Source: Echinometra lucunter
Lineage: Eukaryota; Echinodermata; Echinoidea; Camarodonta; Echinometridae
Direction of reading: 5' to 3'
NCBI GenBank assembly: GCA_029962745.1
Contig: CM057155.1
Location: 34,311,429 to 34,375,428, forward strand
Length of the DNA stretch: 64,000 bases
Part shown: positions 43,703 through 56,911 of the stretch, piece after piece
Layout: each line of letters opens with the position of its first letter
How positions within the stretch are numbered: position 1 is the first letter of the stretch
Position numbers and translations under genes: made by a program
The notes under the pieces: generated by a model
What the model was told of the DNA's origin: nothing
Databases searched by the model: none
What the model saw: the letters and a program-made list of their open reading frames with translations, nothing else

Positions 43703-44078
43703 CTACGCTGGAAAAACAGGATACTTTTATAAGTTTAGAAACCAGAAAACGGGACAACAGTAGAGTATCTGCAGTTCAAGAAAAAAGGTGCTAAAGACAT
43801 GTAGGGTCAAAGATTCACAGGATGATCAAGCTTCTACATCAAGTCTGCAATGGACGATGGCATCATGTTTGCCGCAACACCCAATCTCGGAGGACGACTC
43901 AAAAATCCAGAAGCACATTTCCATGCTTCAGTCTGAAAAGAAAAAAAGGCAACCAGATTATAACAAAGTGAAGACAGCAATGGACAAGACCCTAGCAGAC
44001 AGGAGGGCATGGCTGGTAGAGACCCATCCTCGACCAAAAATGGCAGAAGTCCAAGCCATGTACCCCTTGGTTATATGA
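43703..44078 (+). pseudogene. SAMD3-like orphan protein, terminal exon with one stop
   Basis: After the acceptor ACTTCAG, YAGKTGYFYKFRNQKTGQQ is followed by TAG. The same frame is open again from 43788 and reads SKIQKHISMLQSEKKKRQPD, KTAMDKTLADRRAWLVE and AEVQAMYPLVI before a stop at 44078. The last part (M-x2-T-x3-RR-x-W...YP) matches the end of SAMD3-like orphan proteins found in fish and invertebrates. In the other + frame TVEYLQFKKKGAKD is also protein-like, so one frameshift may explain the stop. The function of the family is not known to me. Confidence 0.45.
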
Positions 44079-44157
44079 CGAGGACTAGGTAATTATTTGC
44101 TCTCCTGAGCCTCATGCAGATGAGCTCATGCAATGGCTTTTCGTGCCGAAGTTTTTT

Positions 44158-44790
44158 ACATTTTCATCTTCTTCTCTGAAATTCATGATCACGGATTTCA
44201 ATCATACTTGATGGGAATCATCCTTGTGGGTAGGTGATTGGAAGTTGCAAAAATAGCACATGTGGCCTCATGCATGGGGGCCCAGAGGATTATAAGGATT
44301 ATGGAAATATCCAATCTCCTCCAGATCAAGAGTGCAACAGACCTAGTATTTTGTATGTAGATACCTCTTTAGATGAAGAATGGAAGTTGTTCATGGCATT
44401 TTTGGTCCCATGGGGGCCCTGTGTGTGGGGGGTAGGGGGATTAACATGATGGAAGGGGCACTTCCAGGGGAAATGTTTGCTTGGTCTTCTTCTTCTTCAA
44501 CAGAAATTATCAGATTTCAACTGAACCTGGTTGGAGTACCCTTGGGGATAGGGGATCCAAAGTTGCAAAAATTGCACGTCTCCCCCAGGGGCCTAGGGGG
44601 AGGGCCCCCAAGGATAAAAGCTAATTGCAAATTTCAAACATCTTATTCTCCAGGTCCAGAAGAATTACAAACCTGGTACTGTGTATATAGATACTTCAAT
44701 AGATGAAAAATTATTACTGTTTATGACATTTCTCAGGAATGTCCTAGAGAGGCCCTGTAGGGGCGCGTAATCTGCAGAAGGGGGGTACTG
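44158..44790. repeat. Two diverged ~310-bp direct repeats
   Basis: The words CTTCTTCT..GAAATT, ATCA.GGATTTCAA, GTTGCAAAAAT.GCAC, GGGGGCC.AG, ...AGATAC.TC.TTAGATGAA and GGGGCCCTGTGTGG recur in the same order around 44165-44450 and 44480-44785. Non-coding; probably an old dispersed element duplicated in tandem. Confidence 0.45.
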
Positions 44791-45364
44791 TCTGAGGATA
44801 TACAATTGTAATAGTGCATGATTTTTTGAAAGATACAACCAAATTGGTGAGAATTATCTTTAGGTGCAAGGGAAATTGCGTCTTTGTTGGTTTTTGTTTG
44901 TAGTTGTTGAGGGAAGAGAGAAATCAATAAAAAGAAAGGCTTCCCTGGGCAAAAAAAACCCCACAGAAACTGTACATATGATGAATGGAAATCAGTCTTG
45001 CTGACTGATGAATCCAAATAAGAAATATTTGGATTACACCACAGGGTCTATGTAAGATATGCACGGTGGGTAAATGCATGAGTGCTGCATGTATGGTTCC
45101 CACTGTGAAGCATGAAAGGGGTAGTGAAATGATCTTGTGGTATTCTGCTGGTGATGTTGGTGATCTCTTTAAAGTCTGCGGCACTCTCAACTAAAATTTT
45201 GTGTACTTTGGGTCTGTTTGGTCTCATATGTTAATTCACAATCTACATTTGCTATATGAATTGAATATTTATGTTGCATATGTTTTATTTCACTTCAGGA
45301 ATATATGGACTAAAATACTGGACATTAAAAGATGTAAAATGATATGAAACATGGCAGCACTTTT
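44791..45364. other. Non-coding stretch
   Basis: No gene recognised. The open - strand frames (45017-44733 and 45190-44924) lack a recognisable domain. Confidence 0.3.
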
Positions 45365-45850
45365 CTTTAAAACACATTTGCAGTTCACATGACAACAATG
45401 TGCAATAATTTAACAATGTGTTACATGTAGATATATATTTTCGAAAAAGAATTCCTTGACTTGAAAAATTAAGAGCTTTGAGGACATGAAGTTAACATCA
45501 TGAAATCAAAGACATTGTTAGGTTCATATTACATTTTCTATAAATATGTACCAAGAAGAGAAAAGTGACAAGCTGGGGAATGCGCTTACCAAAAGCTTTA
45601 AAACACATGTGCAGTTCACATGACAACAATGTGTAACATAATGTGTTACATGTATATATATATATATATATTTTCGAAAAAAGAATTCCCTGACTTGAAA
45701 AATTAAGAGCTTTGCAGACATGAAGTTAACAGAGGTAACCCATCCACATCATGAAATCCAAGACATTGTAAGGTTCATATTACATTTTCTATAGATGCGT
45801 ACCAAGAAGAGATTTTCTCAAAAAGTGACAAACTGGGGCATGCTATCACC
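45365..45850. repeat. Tandem duplication, unit about 230-250 bp
   Basis: 45365-45595 and 45597-45850 share TTTAAAACACAT.TGCAGTTC, TTTTCGAAAAA, AATTAAGAGCTTTG, CATCATGAAATC.AAGACATT, CATTTTCTATA.AT and GTGACAA.CTGGGG in order. Differences: a TA microsatellite expanded in unit 2 and about 20 extra bases (GAGGTAACCCATCC). Confidence 0.8.
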
Positions 45851-48555
45851 AAATAGTAACAAAGGTCATAAGCCTTACAGACTTTATGGAAAGAAGCAAA
45901 CTACCAAAGTTTACTTAAGCTATTGCAGTGTAGAATATAAGTGTATGTAAAGTATTTCGTTGGGCAGGGTCCACATAATCAAGGCAAAGCAAGAAAGTAT
46001 CAAACCAAGGAAATCACAGAAGATGCTTTTCAACATACAGAAGAGGGTTCCTTTCATGAGCTCACCATGGAGGATGGTGCATATGCAACATAATCCTCTT
46101 TGTTGACAATCCCTAAAAAGGTAGCAAGATCCAATGCACCTTTCATTCAAGAATAAATATATATGTACACCAGTAGTAAACCTGTTAGTATCAACCTGCA
46201 TCTAGACAGTTTGCACCAGACTTCATCCTGGAGTGCTATTTAGAAGTCTTCCCCATGATCTATCCATCTTACAATTTGCTCTGCCCAAGTTCAAAAGATG
46301 CCGAACATGTTTCTTCTTCTAATCTAACTGATTATTGATTAAAAGAAGATTATTTCAACTAGAAAGAAAAGGGTTGTCTAGGCAATTCATTAGGAAATTA
46401 TATTTTCCTTTTTGAAAAAGATCTGATAAGCAATTTTTATGAAAAATGGGGGAACTGCAAGACAAGAAAATTGCTGAAAACCTCTCACAAAGTTAAAATG
46501 TACTAGAACTAGTGCTCATCTACATGTATATGTGTGGTGAAGAAAAAAATTGATCTTGAAAAGTTGTATGCACAAATAAAGCAGCTCTTTCTACTTGCAG
46601 ACTTTTGTTTCACCTCAAAAGGATACAAGATGTAAATAAAAAACAAAGTCAGATATTGCAATTTTACCATGATTGTATCATAATGTTGGGGAACCTTCAT
46701 TCACAAGCAGTTAAGTTCTTCCTTTGGAATTGATTTCAAAATGTCAGAAATTTGCTTGTCCATTTATGTCTAATTTTCTAGGACTTGATGTAGTCAAAGT
46801 TAGGCAAAAGCCAAACAAAGGGGATAATATTATTTACACACACACACACACACACCACCCAACATCATAATCACACCAAAAAAAAAAAAAAAACAATTTT
46901 GTTGATGAAGCTCATGATAAATTAGATTTTTACAATTTGTAAAAGGAAATGGTCACTTATGTTCCCCCAATCATTTTAATTCATTTCATCATTCCTTTTC
47001 TAGAGTCCTCTACAGAGCATGCTTGGAAATGTCACTATTCCACACCTTATACACTACTGAGTCCAAATAAAATGAAATGAAAATGTAACTTGTGTGCAAA
47101 CTACTTAAATTCCCCCCCAAAATGAATGACATTTGACATCAGAGAATCAAATAACATACCATCTACAAACACTTTATGCAGAACAATTCATGAAATGGCC
47201 TCAATATATGGGAATGTAGCGAACACTCATCAAAATTTGCTAACCTTCATGGTCACACCACAAACATTGCCAAACCTCTCTGTGATCCTCTTTCTGTGCA
47301 ACGATGTGATGGGTGATGATGGATATTTTGACGAGCAGCCATTATACATCTGACCCCTTGTCTACTCAGGCATTCACGGTGGTATGGCTCAGACTGAACT
47401 TTGTGCTGCAGCTTTGCTGATGCTCTGCTTTGGAGAATGAAGATGTTCACAAAGAGGTTCTTCTATCGATTTCCTGCACCTTTTTCTACCAATGTGATGA
47501 GTGATGATGAATCTACATTGGCCAGGCTTCCACTGTTCATACTCCTTGCTGCATCTTAGCTTAAGCACAGTTCTGTTCTTGCAGAAAATGTTCGCAAAAA
47601 GGATCTTGCTCCTTCTTTAAACTTAGAAAGGAGAATCAATGGATCTGCTATGCTGCTAAAAAATATGGCTCCTGTATGGTTACTTTATCTTGGTCAGGCT
47701 ACAAATGTTCAGATTCATTGTCTGATTACAGCGTTGTTCTGGAGAATGGAAATATTCATGAAGTATCACAGGCTTATTGATTTGGCCACTTTGCAAGGGA
47801 GCTGTTATTTTAGCTCACAGATCTGTTCAGCTCTTCAAAGAAAAAAAAACTGGATGATTAAGTGTACTGCCAAATGTTGCTCCAATACAGGCAAACACTT
47901 GCGCTGGACTATGCTGCAATGACAGAATACACTTATCCCTTGCTATAACGAATTGAAGCACTTTGTTCTTGTTGCTGCATACAGCTCCCAGCTTCTTGGC
48001 AAAGACAAAAGCATAAACCACAGCTCATCATCCTACAAAGTCAGCAAATGCTCATTTTAGCCTTTTCAGAGTCCACTGATGATGTATGCATACATTCTTG
48101 CCAAAAGGAAAAGCATAAACCACAGTTAATCTTAATTACAGACAGATGGGTAATGTCTGTGAATCTGTTAATGATGGTACCAATATAAAGCCACTTCCCC
48201 AAGAAAAACTTTGAGAAAAGCAAAAAGTATGTCTTTAACATGGCCTCAGATCACAGTCAATGATGTTGCACCTGCAATATTGATATGGTATGGATTCTCT
48301 TGCGACATGAATGCTATAGTATCAGTCCAATCATTTGCTATTTGGAATGTTGTTCCCAAGATTGCTACATAAATCCCTCTCTTTGTTTTCTCAGGATGGC
48401 ATGGCAATGTCGATACTAAAAGGAAGCTTCCTGAAGGCCATCTCTGCAAAAGGCATAATGTTCCAAAACCTGCAATAATCAATCAAACAAATAAAACAAT
48501 GTTAAATAGCCACTGCGATTATCGGCATGTTCATTTGTAATCATTCTTGCAGGTA
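45851..48555. other. Non-coding stretch
   Basis: No supported gene. 46836-46855 is a CA microsatellite and 46879-46895 a poly(A) run. 47250-48200 has loosely repeated words (GATGATGAAT, GGAGAATGAA, AAAAGCATAAACCACAG), suggesting an old tandem repeat. Confidence 0.35.
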
Positions 48556-48711
48556 AGGCACCTTATCAAATGTTGGAGTCAATATGGAACACAGCCCTTA
48601 GCATCTTTCCAGCTCAGCATCTTGTCCTCCGATCCTTCCGTTTCTCCATAGATAAAACAAAAAAGCAGTGTAAGAGAACTGTCGGCGTGGGACAAGACCT
48701 TTGATAAGCGG
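48556..48711. mobile_element. Small MITE, family of 49825-49990
   Basis: The left end AGGCACCTTATCAAA and right end TTTGATAAGCGG are imperfect inverted repeats matching the ends of the element at 49825. About 156 bp. Confidence 0.55.
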
Positions 48712-48787
48712 ACAAAACTGTATTATTTGACCTTTTTACCTTCGTCTTATATGTCACCCGGCACCACAAAATCACCAAAAAGTCGCA

Positions 48788-49006
48788 CTATGTGAGTTTC
48801 AGTCGGAGCTCATCAACGGTGTTTTGGGTCAAATTTCATTTTTCTGTATTTTCTGAAGGAGTATATTTATTCCTATGTAAAGTACAAGTCTGGATGCATG
48901 TGAGTTTTAGTTGGAGCTCATCAACAGTGTTTTGGGTCAAATTTCATTTTTCTGTATTTTCTGAACAAGTATATTAATTCCTATGTAAAGTAAAAATCTG
49001 GATGCA
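48788..49006. repeat. Two ~110-bp tandem units
   Basis: GTGAGTTTCAGTCGGAGCTC (near 48791) recurs as GTGAGTTTTAGTTGGAGCTC (near 48900), followed by the shared TGTTTTGGGTCAAATTTCAT and CCTATGTAAAGTA. About 90% identical. Confidence 0.85.
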
Positions 49007-49824
49007 CAAGTCAATCCTAAAGTGCTATTTCTGACAGTCTTCATTGGACCTATTTTTTTGTATATTTTGGATTATGTTGTAATTAGTTATTCTCTTTAAA
49101 GACCCAAAATATTTCTCTCACTTTGAGCTCCAATAAATTCAAAACAGTGTGAGCTCTTGCACTGATACTTGTCCATAACAATGAACAGGACAGGCTTAAA
49201 TAGTATGCCAACATTGAGGGTAATTTGACGATTCCTTCTGTTGAGTTTTTATCTTCTTTTTGTCAAATTTGCACAGTAATGGGAGAGTCAGAATGCTTCA
49301 ATAGACTGGCATACTTTATTTCCTTATTTCTCACAAGTAACATTTAATGGAAGTGAAAATTCTTCTCTCTGTAAAGTAGGTTAGAATCATGTAATGGTAA
49401 TGAGTTATCATTTTAAAGCTGAGAATCTTTATTCAGCTAGAAATCCATTTCTGGTGACTTTTTTGTGGTTTTGTGATGCCTGGTCACCTATGGGACCTTT
49501 GTCCCCAAATAACACTGAGGTCCCTGCAAGCCATCTACCATCCAAGTTAAGGCTTATAGTTTGAAAGTTGTCAGTAAATTTTACCAGTTGACCCAGGACT
49601 ACATGTATATTCATGACCTTTTACCCCTCAATCTCCAATCTCCAAATCTTATTGTTCAAGAAAGGAAATTCTTTTTGCCCAATTGATCGTGGGCCCGGCA
49701 GCCACTGAGCAGCACCAGATCAATGTTGCTCTATCCTTTTCAATTCGAACGTCAAAGAAGGTAGCAGCAACTCCCATCTTTTAACGTCTTTTGGTATGAC
49801 ATAAATAACATTAAAGTCCCCATA
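49007..49824. other. Non-coding stretch
   Basis: AT-rich; nothing recognised on either strand. Confidence 0.3.
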
Positions 49825-49990
49825 AGGCGGCTTATCAAAAGTCCCACCCTGTGTCTTTGATCATCTTCTCTTCTCCGCAATCATTCTTTTACATCAGCTT
49901 TTTCCGATCTCCCATTAGCATCAGCAAGGAAACGACGCTGAGCAGGAAAGGCTGTATTCCAACTATGCTCTGACTTTTGATAAGGTGCCT
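49825..49990. mobile_element. Small MITE (166 bp)
   Basis: AGGCGGCTTATCAAAAG (49825-49841) and CTTTTGATAAGGTGCCT (49974-49990) are inverted ends with one mismatch cluster. Non-coding. Confidence 0.65.
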
Positions 49991-52079
49991 AAGGCATCTA
50001 CCATCCAAGTTAGGTTACAAACAGGCTAGTGGTTCAAAAACAAAAAATACTAACTCCAGTAGTTATTGCAGGTAAATTTCAATATTTGACATTTGACCTA
50101 CATGCATGAACTGTGACCCCCAAAATAACATTGAGGTACGTCCCCAAATAGCATCTACCATCCAATTTTGGCTATTAACAGGTAAATGTTGCAAAGTTAT
50201 AGAAGTTTCATAAGCGTGAGAGACGGACAACAATCCTTAGGAAGGACAGACACCACTAAGGATCACTTAGTCTTGCTCCAACTCGGTAGTTTGACGAAAA
50301 CTGTGTCAAATAAAGGATTTAACTCAATCAAAATCAACTATATCAAGTCAAGTAGAACTTCCGGACATCCACAGATAAGTTCATTTTAGCAGGCTTTGTC
50401 ATTCATGATCTCAGCAATGTCTCATGCTTTTAGGATATGCTCTAAGGTATCCAGAGGTCATGCTATGCTCAATGGTCCTGTGAAAACCCCTTCATGAATA
50501 TATGCAAGAGGAGGGAGAGATAAGAGATATGTCAATTCGTAAAGGATGGACACTGGTCTCCAGGAGTTGCAAGAAAGAAAATCAAACTGCTAAAAAAAAA
50601 ATATCAATTAACATTTTTTGACAATCATGTAATATCTAAAAAATTGAAGATATCTAGATGACCAACTAGAATTAAACATATCACTGGAAATAAATAGGGT
50701 CTTTGGTCATTTAATGGTACAGTCACAAAGTGGCATAGTGCCCTCTGAAGTTCTTCATGCTCTCGACATAGTAGTTTGATAGGACTTTAACTCTTGAATA
50801 ATAAAGATTTATCTCAAATTTGTGTTCCACTACAGTCACTGGATTGACAATCTGATAATGTCAATATGACATCATCAAAATTCATTGAAGAATTGTGGTT
50901 TAACTTAACTTTCGTTTTTTTATCTTATTTAATTGAAATTTTAAATCTTGTGATATGTCAGGTTTCAATCAGCACGATAAAGCAACCCTCTACTCGAGAA
51001 CAAGCTAAAATTATACATTCAAAATTTATTTACAATATCCATACCCAACTTGCTGAAGTTACATAACTTCAAAAGAAATGATAATTACTACCAAATGCAT
51101 TAACAAACAAATTTAATTTCATAACTACCATAGCAGAAGTGTATTGCTTAACTGCATTTCAAACAATCATACATAGTTGAGTTGCAGTGTTTCTGATCAA
51201 CTTACTATTAAAGGAGTAGTCTGAATCGCCATTTGACCAGATCTGATGCAACAAAGAGACTTGTAGATTCTGGACTCTTTGATGGAGTAGTCACTGTCAA
51301 GGACAGAGTGCACTATTTCTCTGGACTTCTTTTATAAGATCTGTGAGGGGAACAACAGAATTAGGACATTAAATGCAGCCCTGGGTTTTACCTCTCCCTC
51401 TCCCAAATTGAATTCATTTCTTTCATCTCCTACTTTCCTTGCAATTGTGTCATATGCTTGTAGAGCATATGCTTCAAGGAAAAATTTGAATACGACTGCC
51501 TCTACCTATATTCAGTTTAATTCACGGTTCAAACTCCTCATACCCATGCATACAAATAGCTAAAATATAAAACTAATGCATTGTAAATCTTTGATTTCAA
51601 GCATATTGACCACTTTGACCATGGACCTTTGACCTGCATACCCCCAATCTAATGAAATTGCCTTGATGCATACTCCCAATGAGTTTAAAGTTCATGCTTG
51701 AAATCGTTCTAAAGATATCAAGTTTACATGACTAACCTGAAATCTAGAAATTGACCTCTGTGAGCTTTGACCTTTCACCACCACACCCCAAAATCTTATT
51801 ACGGTAGATAGTATTTCTATTATGATACACTGTATATACATGAACAAAGTTTAAACTAAAATTCATACTTCAAACAGTTCTTGAGATATTAACAAATTAA
51901 CAACACTAAAACGAAAGTAACAGCTAAATCCACCGAGCTCCGCTGCTTCGGAGAGTTTTTGAGTACATATCAGTACATATTTTCAACTAATCTGTTATAA
52001 ATGAGCAAACCAAACTGATGGCTTTTGGTTGCTGTCTGCAGATTCAAGTGGAGCCCCGTGGACGATGGAGTTAAATTAA
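49991..52079. other. Non-coding stretch with old repeat traces
   Basis: No gene recognised. 51590-51960 has spaced TTTGACC words and ends with CCACCGAGCTCCGCTGC, a form I associate with old dispersed repeats. Confidence 0.35.
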
Positions 52080-52677
52080 AGCAGGGGGGCACTAATGCAC
52101 TTTCGTATCCATGCACATAGTTTCAGTTCTGATGAACGAATTTAATTCAAAATTTCACAAAATTATAACAAATATGTATGCAATCTGTCACCCAAATTTG
52201 AATGAAATCGGACAGAGGGAACCTTGATTACGGCTTCGTTGATGTCGAACACCGTGGTCCTCTCGATCTCCGCTACTGTAGTGCTAGCACGGTGTGCTTT
52301 CCGTTTGCCATGCATATAGACTCTATATGTAAACTGAAGCTAGAGAAGCTAGCAACCTAAGCTTTACACGTCTGGAGGATACCATACCAGAAATTTTTGC
52401 ATATATTGGTTGCTAGCATCACTTTACGTGTAGAGTCTATGTCCGTACGTCGAATCGCAGAAAGCACACAGCACTAACGCTAGCGGAGATCGAGGGAACA
52501 CGGCATTGGACATCGATGAAGCTGTAATTGAGGTTCCCTTTGTCCGATTTCATTCAAATTCAGGTGACAGATTGCATGCATATTGCTTATCATTTTGTGA
52601 AATTTTGAAGCAAATTTGTTCATTAAAAGTGAAGATATGCACATGGATACAAAAGTGCACTAGCACCAAGCAGGGGA
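52080..52677. mobile_element. Foldback MITE of about 600 bp
   Basis: Long imperfect inverted arms: AGCAGGGGGGCACTAATGCAC with GTGCACTAGCACCAAGCAGGGG, ATTTGAATGAAATCGGACA with TGTCCGATTTCATTCAAAT, GATCTCCGCTA with TAGCGGAGATC, and GACTCTA with TAGAGTC nearest the loop at about 52380. No ORF. Confidence 0.8.
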
Positions 52678-53439
52678 CAATTTTATGAAAGTTGTCAGAT
52701 CTGAGGCCCGTTGCATAAAACTGACTAGAATTTTTATTGACTGTTGAGTATGTTGCTTAACAGCCAATCAAAATCCAGTATTCCATGAAGAGTTACTGTA
52801 ATAGCCAAAGTTATTATTGTAGTATACACATATACTTTGCCTTGAGAGTTTCTGGTTAAAACTATGGGCAAGAGGTGACTCCGAAATAGTACTATTCACT
52901 GAGGGGCGCAGCCCCAGAGTAAATGGGTCTGTTGGAGGCACCGAGGCCCATAGTTTTAACCAGAAACTCAAAATTATAGCACAGTATATTTGTTTTATAT
53001 TTTGGATCAAGATTTATGTATGAATGTATTTTATTCTCTAATAGTTTGTGCATGTTATTGTTTGACAAGTATTCATATTTTCTTTTTAATTGATACACGG
53101 CCCTATTGTAAATCGGCCAAGTAGGTGAACTACACTTTTACCTCCTTTATTAAATCAGGCAAATCACATCAAATCAGTATTCTTTATTTTATAATAGTGT
53201 CTTATCGAATGCTTTATGACACTAAACGTAGTCAATACTATTTGGAAAATGTCGTCATAAAAGTGACATCATTTCCCAAATAGTAAATCTTTGTGCCAAC
53301 ATTCTGAAATAGCTGAAAATATGTGAAGGTCTTTAAGTCAATCACTAAAGGATTCCTTTGTGATCCAAAATATAATTAGTTTTATGCAACAGTCCCTGAC
53401 AAGTTGTCAGACTCTGACAGTCACTAGTCACCACTTACA
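52678..53439. other. Spacer with a short inverted pair
   Basis: GAGTTTCTGGTTAAAACTATGG at about 52846 pairs with CCATAGTTTTAACCAGAAACTC at about 52950, a 22-bp perfect inverted repeat around ~80 bases. Otherwise nothing recognised. Confidence 0.6.
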
Positions 53440-54231
53440 AATGTCTGGACTGCTGAGTAAGGTGAAGGCATGGAACTTGAAGTTGTCGGATGCCCCCGCG
53501 CCACCCGAGGGCGAGACCACGCACCAAGACAAGGCTAGCTGGGTATGAATTGATGTACAAAGGGCATTATCGTGAAATAGGTAACCACCGGTCACTTTGT
53601 ACAGCAGCGCTTTATTCAGTCACACGCATTGCCATTGGTTTCCTATTTCCACCTCCATTCTCTTTGTACACAAGCGAGTGATCAAATGAACAAGTGGTTT
53701 CCTAAACCACGATATGGCCGTACAAAGAATAGTATGTCACTATGCAGTGCTTCTTAACCAATCAAAACCGAGGACTTTACTGAACTTGTCAGAGTCCAAC
53801 AACTTGTCAGAACTGACAACTTTCATTAAACAGGGCCCTTTAGTTTTGAACTTTACCACTGTGACCACATGTACCCTAAAATCTGACCAAAATCACCTTC
53901 CAATAAATTGTGATGTTTATTTTTTCCACCTCTAGGAGCCTCTAGGCTTCGCACACCTGAACACTCGTTTCTCTCACACTTACAAATGTTTTGACTGCCG
54001 AGTAAGGCGAAGGCATGGAAGGCATGGAACTTGAAGTTGTCGGATGCCCCAGCACCCCCAGGGCCGAGGCCGCGCTCCAACTTCCAAGGCATGGCTGCTG
54101 GTTATGTCATGATGTACGAAGAAAAGTTGGACTCCAACTTGGAGCAGATACTGAAGTGGTATGAGTATATGACTGGGTATTCAATGACGTGCTTATCCGT
54201 CGGCGCTACAAAGTCCAAAGTGATCTTTTGA
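53440..54231 (+). other. Two copies of a coding-like module (NLKLSDAPAPP)
   Basis: CTTACAAATGT.T.GACTGC.GAGTAAGG.GAAGGCATGGAA precedes GGAACTTGAAGTTGTCGGAT in both copies (about 53437-53560 and 53979-54120). Both encode WNLKLSDAPAPP or ELKLSDAPAPP, then an Arg-Pro-Arg stretch and a GY-x2-MY motif. Copy 2 stays open to 54231 (YEEKLDSNLEQILKWYEYMT). This could be a duplicated exon or a repeat; no family recognised. GC content is above the surroundings. Confidence 0.35.
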
Positions 54232-54594
54232 AACGAGAATCTTTCGTACTATACTGTATCGAATCGTCGCGTGCACGTGGTCACACGCAATGGTCACACG
54301 TACACGTACGTGCGCTGGATCGCGCGGTGCGATGTTCAAAATAATACGTAGCCTTGATTCCAGGCGATTTAGACTTATAGAAATACACAAACAAGGAACT
54401 CCTTGGATAAAAGTCAGGATATGCTAGGGCAGAGGTGGCGCTCTCCTGGGGAGGGGGCGGGGGCACAGTGGCCCCCACTTTCCAAAGCACCCAAAAAGTG
54501 CCCCCTTTCAAACCTGCCCCTTTCATTTTAGAAGGGCCCATTTTCTTTGCCAACAAGCCTAAGTGCCCTTTTGCTTTCTTATAAGTGCCTTTTT

Positions 54595-56620
54595 TCGTTT
54601 CATTTCATTTATTTCCACCATACAGCAAATGAAATTTTACAACAGTGTAAAATTATACAAAATATTGATAGTAATACAGTTCATACAGTATATCAAATTA
54701 ATACTTGGCAAGTATAACTTATGAATAAACAAAACAAAGCTCGCTGTAATGTGGAGGAAACCTTTAGAAGCTTTGCTTGTTGAAAAGGTTCCCATATATA
54801 ATAACATAGTATCATTGATAGTACAAAGAAATAAAAAGGATACACAATGCACAATACACAATACACGAAACGATACCGGAACGGGACAATACCTTTACAA
54901 GCACACAAGGATGGGACATTATAGCCTGCTGTAGTTTAAGAAAACTATTTTTTTTTCTTTTTGTGTAAAGTCTAAGGTTACGTTTAAACGAAAATAAGCT
55001 TGGTGATTGTTTAAAAGACTCATTAAGAGAATTCTGGAAATGAGGGCCAGTGTATGTAAATAATAGTTTTTTGCTTATACAAGGTTCTCAACAATAGGAG
55101 GTGGAATGATGAAGATTGTCTTGTTAGGTAGCCTGTGAAAACTCGAATTTTTTTAAAACAATAAAGTTAAAAGAGCTGGCAATTCGTCTTGATCTAATTG
55201 AGAAGCATCCCAGACGAAGGTTGTAAGTCCTGTCTTTTTGATATAATTATTGATCGAAGTGGGCTAATCTATTTTTTAAAACAGATGATTCTCATTATCA
55301 TTGTTTTGATTTTGATGAATAAACCCCTCGTTTCATATGAGAGGAATAAAAGAAAAAAAATTCTCATTATCCTTTTTTGAAGTAGTAATAATTTATCGAA
55401 ATACGTTCCAGAAGAGTTGCCCCAAGCTAATATCCCGTAATTGAAATAAGGGAGTATAAGAGTATTATACAAAGTTAGTATCACATATAAAGGAGAACTG
55501 CTTTTTATTTATTTTTTTTAAATTTTTTTGATGATGGCAACATTTCTGGATAATAATTTGCATGAATACGTGATGTGTTGCTTCCATGAAATCTTGTTGT
55601 CGATAAATAAACAGAGGAATTTCGTTGAATCAACTATATCTATTAGAGAGAGGTTCCCAGGTAGAGCTGGAATTGAATTGCTAAAAAGCATGCAGTGTGC
55701 ATGTTTTCTGAATATTCAAAGAAATTTTGTTACGACAAATCCCATCATAAATACATCCACGTTCTGTTTTAACTGTGTTTATGAGAGTATCTGGATTTTT
55801 ATGAGAAAAGAAGACACTAGTATCGTCAGCAAATAATTCTGAAAATCTGAAAATTGTTAATGTGCACAATGAACAATAATGACCCAAGGAGCAAACCTAA
55901 TTGTGGAACTCCACATGTTATATGTCTTTGTAATCGGAACTTGAACCATTTATGTCAGGTAACTTTTGTACCACTCCAAGGCCTTCCCCCTTATTCCATA
56001 ATGTGATAATTTAGATCATAATATTTCATGGTCAATAGTGTCAAATGCCTTGGAGAGGTCCAGAAAGATCCCAATTGTATGAAGATGATGGTCAATAGCT
56101 ATTGCCATATGATTTATAAAATATAAGATTGCTTATGTTGTTGTTGAGTGTTTTTGCCGGAAGTCAAATTGTGAATTAGACAAAAGCTCAAAGCTCCTTA
56201 TAAATTTTATTGTACAATTGTAAATTATTTTTTCAAGAATTTTGGGAAGGATGATATGGGTCTATAGTTACTGATGTCAGATGGATCTCCTTTTTTATGT
56301 ATGGAGACCACTTTAGCCATTTTCATTTTGTCAGGAACAATGCCACTGGCAAGTGATTAATTCATGACACGTTCTAAGGGAATAACAATTTCATTAATGA
56401 AATCTTTTAATAAATCAATGGTTATGTCGTCATATCCGGGCTCTTTTTACTTTTAAGATCTTTTACAATATTTTTTATTTCATTGGCATCAGTTGGAATA
56501 AAGAATAAAGAATTTTGATTTTTATTCTTTAAAAAGCATTCAACAGTTTTGGGGTTCGGGGTATTGCATTGGCAAGATTTGGACCAATATTTGAGAAGTA
56601 GCTATAGGAGGATTATCGTC
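54595..56620 (-). mobile_element. Degenerate LINE (CR1/Jockey-like) reverse transcriptase
   Basis: On the - strand, in the correct order: MAKVVSIHKKGDPSDISNYR (near 56320-56260), IFLDLSKAFDTIDHEIL (near 56075-56025), FADDTSVFFSHKN (catalytic FADD, near 55836) and LYNTLILPYFNYGILAWGNS (near 55480-55420) with LLLLQKRIMR. These are the RT fingers, palm motifs A and C, and the post-RT region. Several stops and frameshifts interrupt it. Endonuclease and ORF1 were not seen. The 3' end is an AAATG-type tail at about 54600. Confidence 0.8.
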
Positions 56621-56911
56621 AACAACTGAATTGTTAACCTTCACATGTGTTATGTTATTACGGTATTTGTATTACAGTTTGTTTTTCCCCAGTACTAGTT
56701 TTTGGTTAATGGATCATAGAATTGATTTGCTAATCCAAGGATTTCGTGGCTTTCTTTTGTTATCTGGCTTACATTTTACTAAAGTAATACATTCAAAGGA
56801 ATTGGCCAAAATACTCATGAAACTATTGTATGAATCTCTTGACATCGTTGGAGACCAATACTTCAGCAGAGCTAAGATAACTCAGTTGATTATTTGGGGT
56901 CCGCCAAATTG

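Noticed and set aside
46836..46895. CA and poly(A) runs as a retroelement tail
   Set aside because: No coding remnant or target duplication beside them; simple microsatellites.
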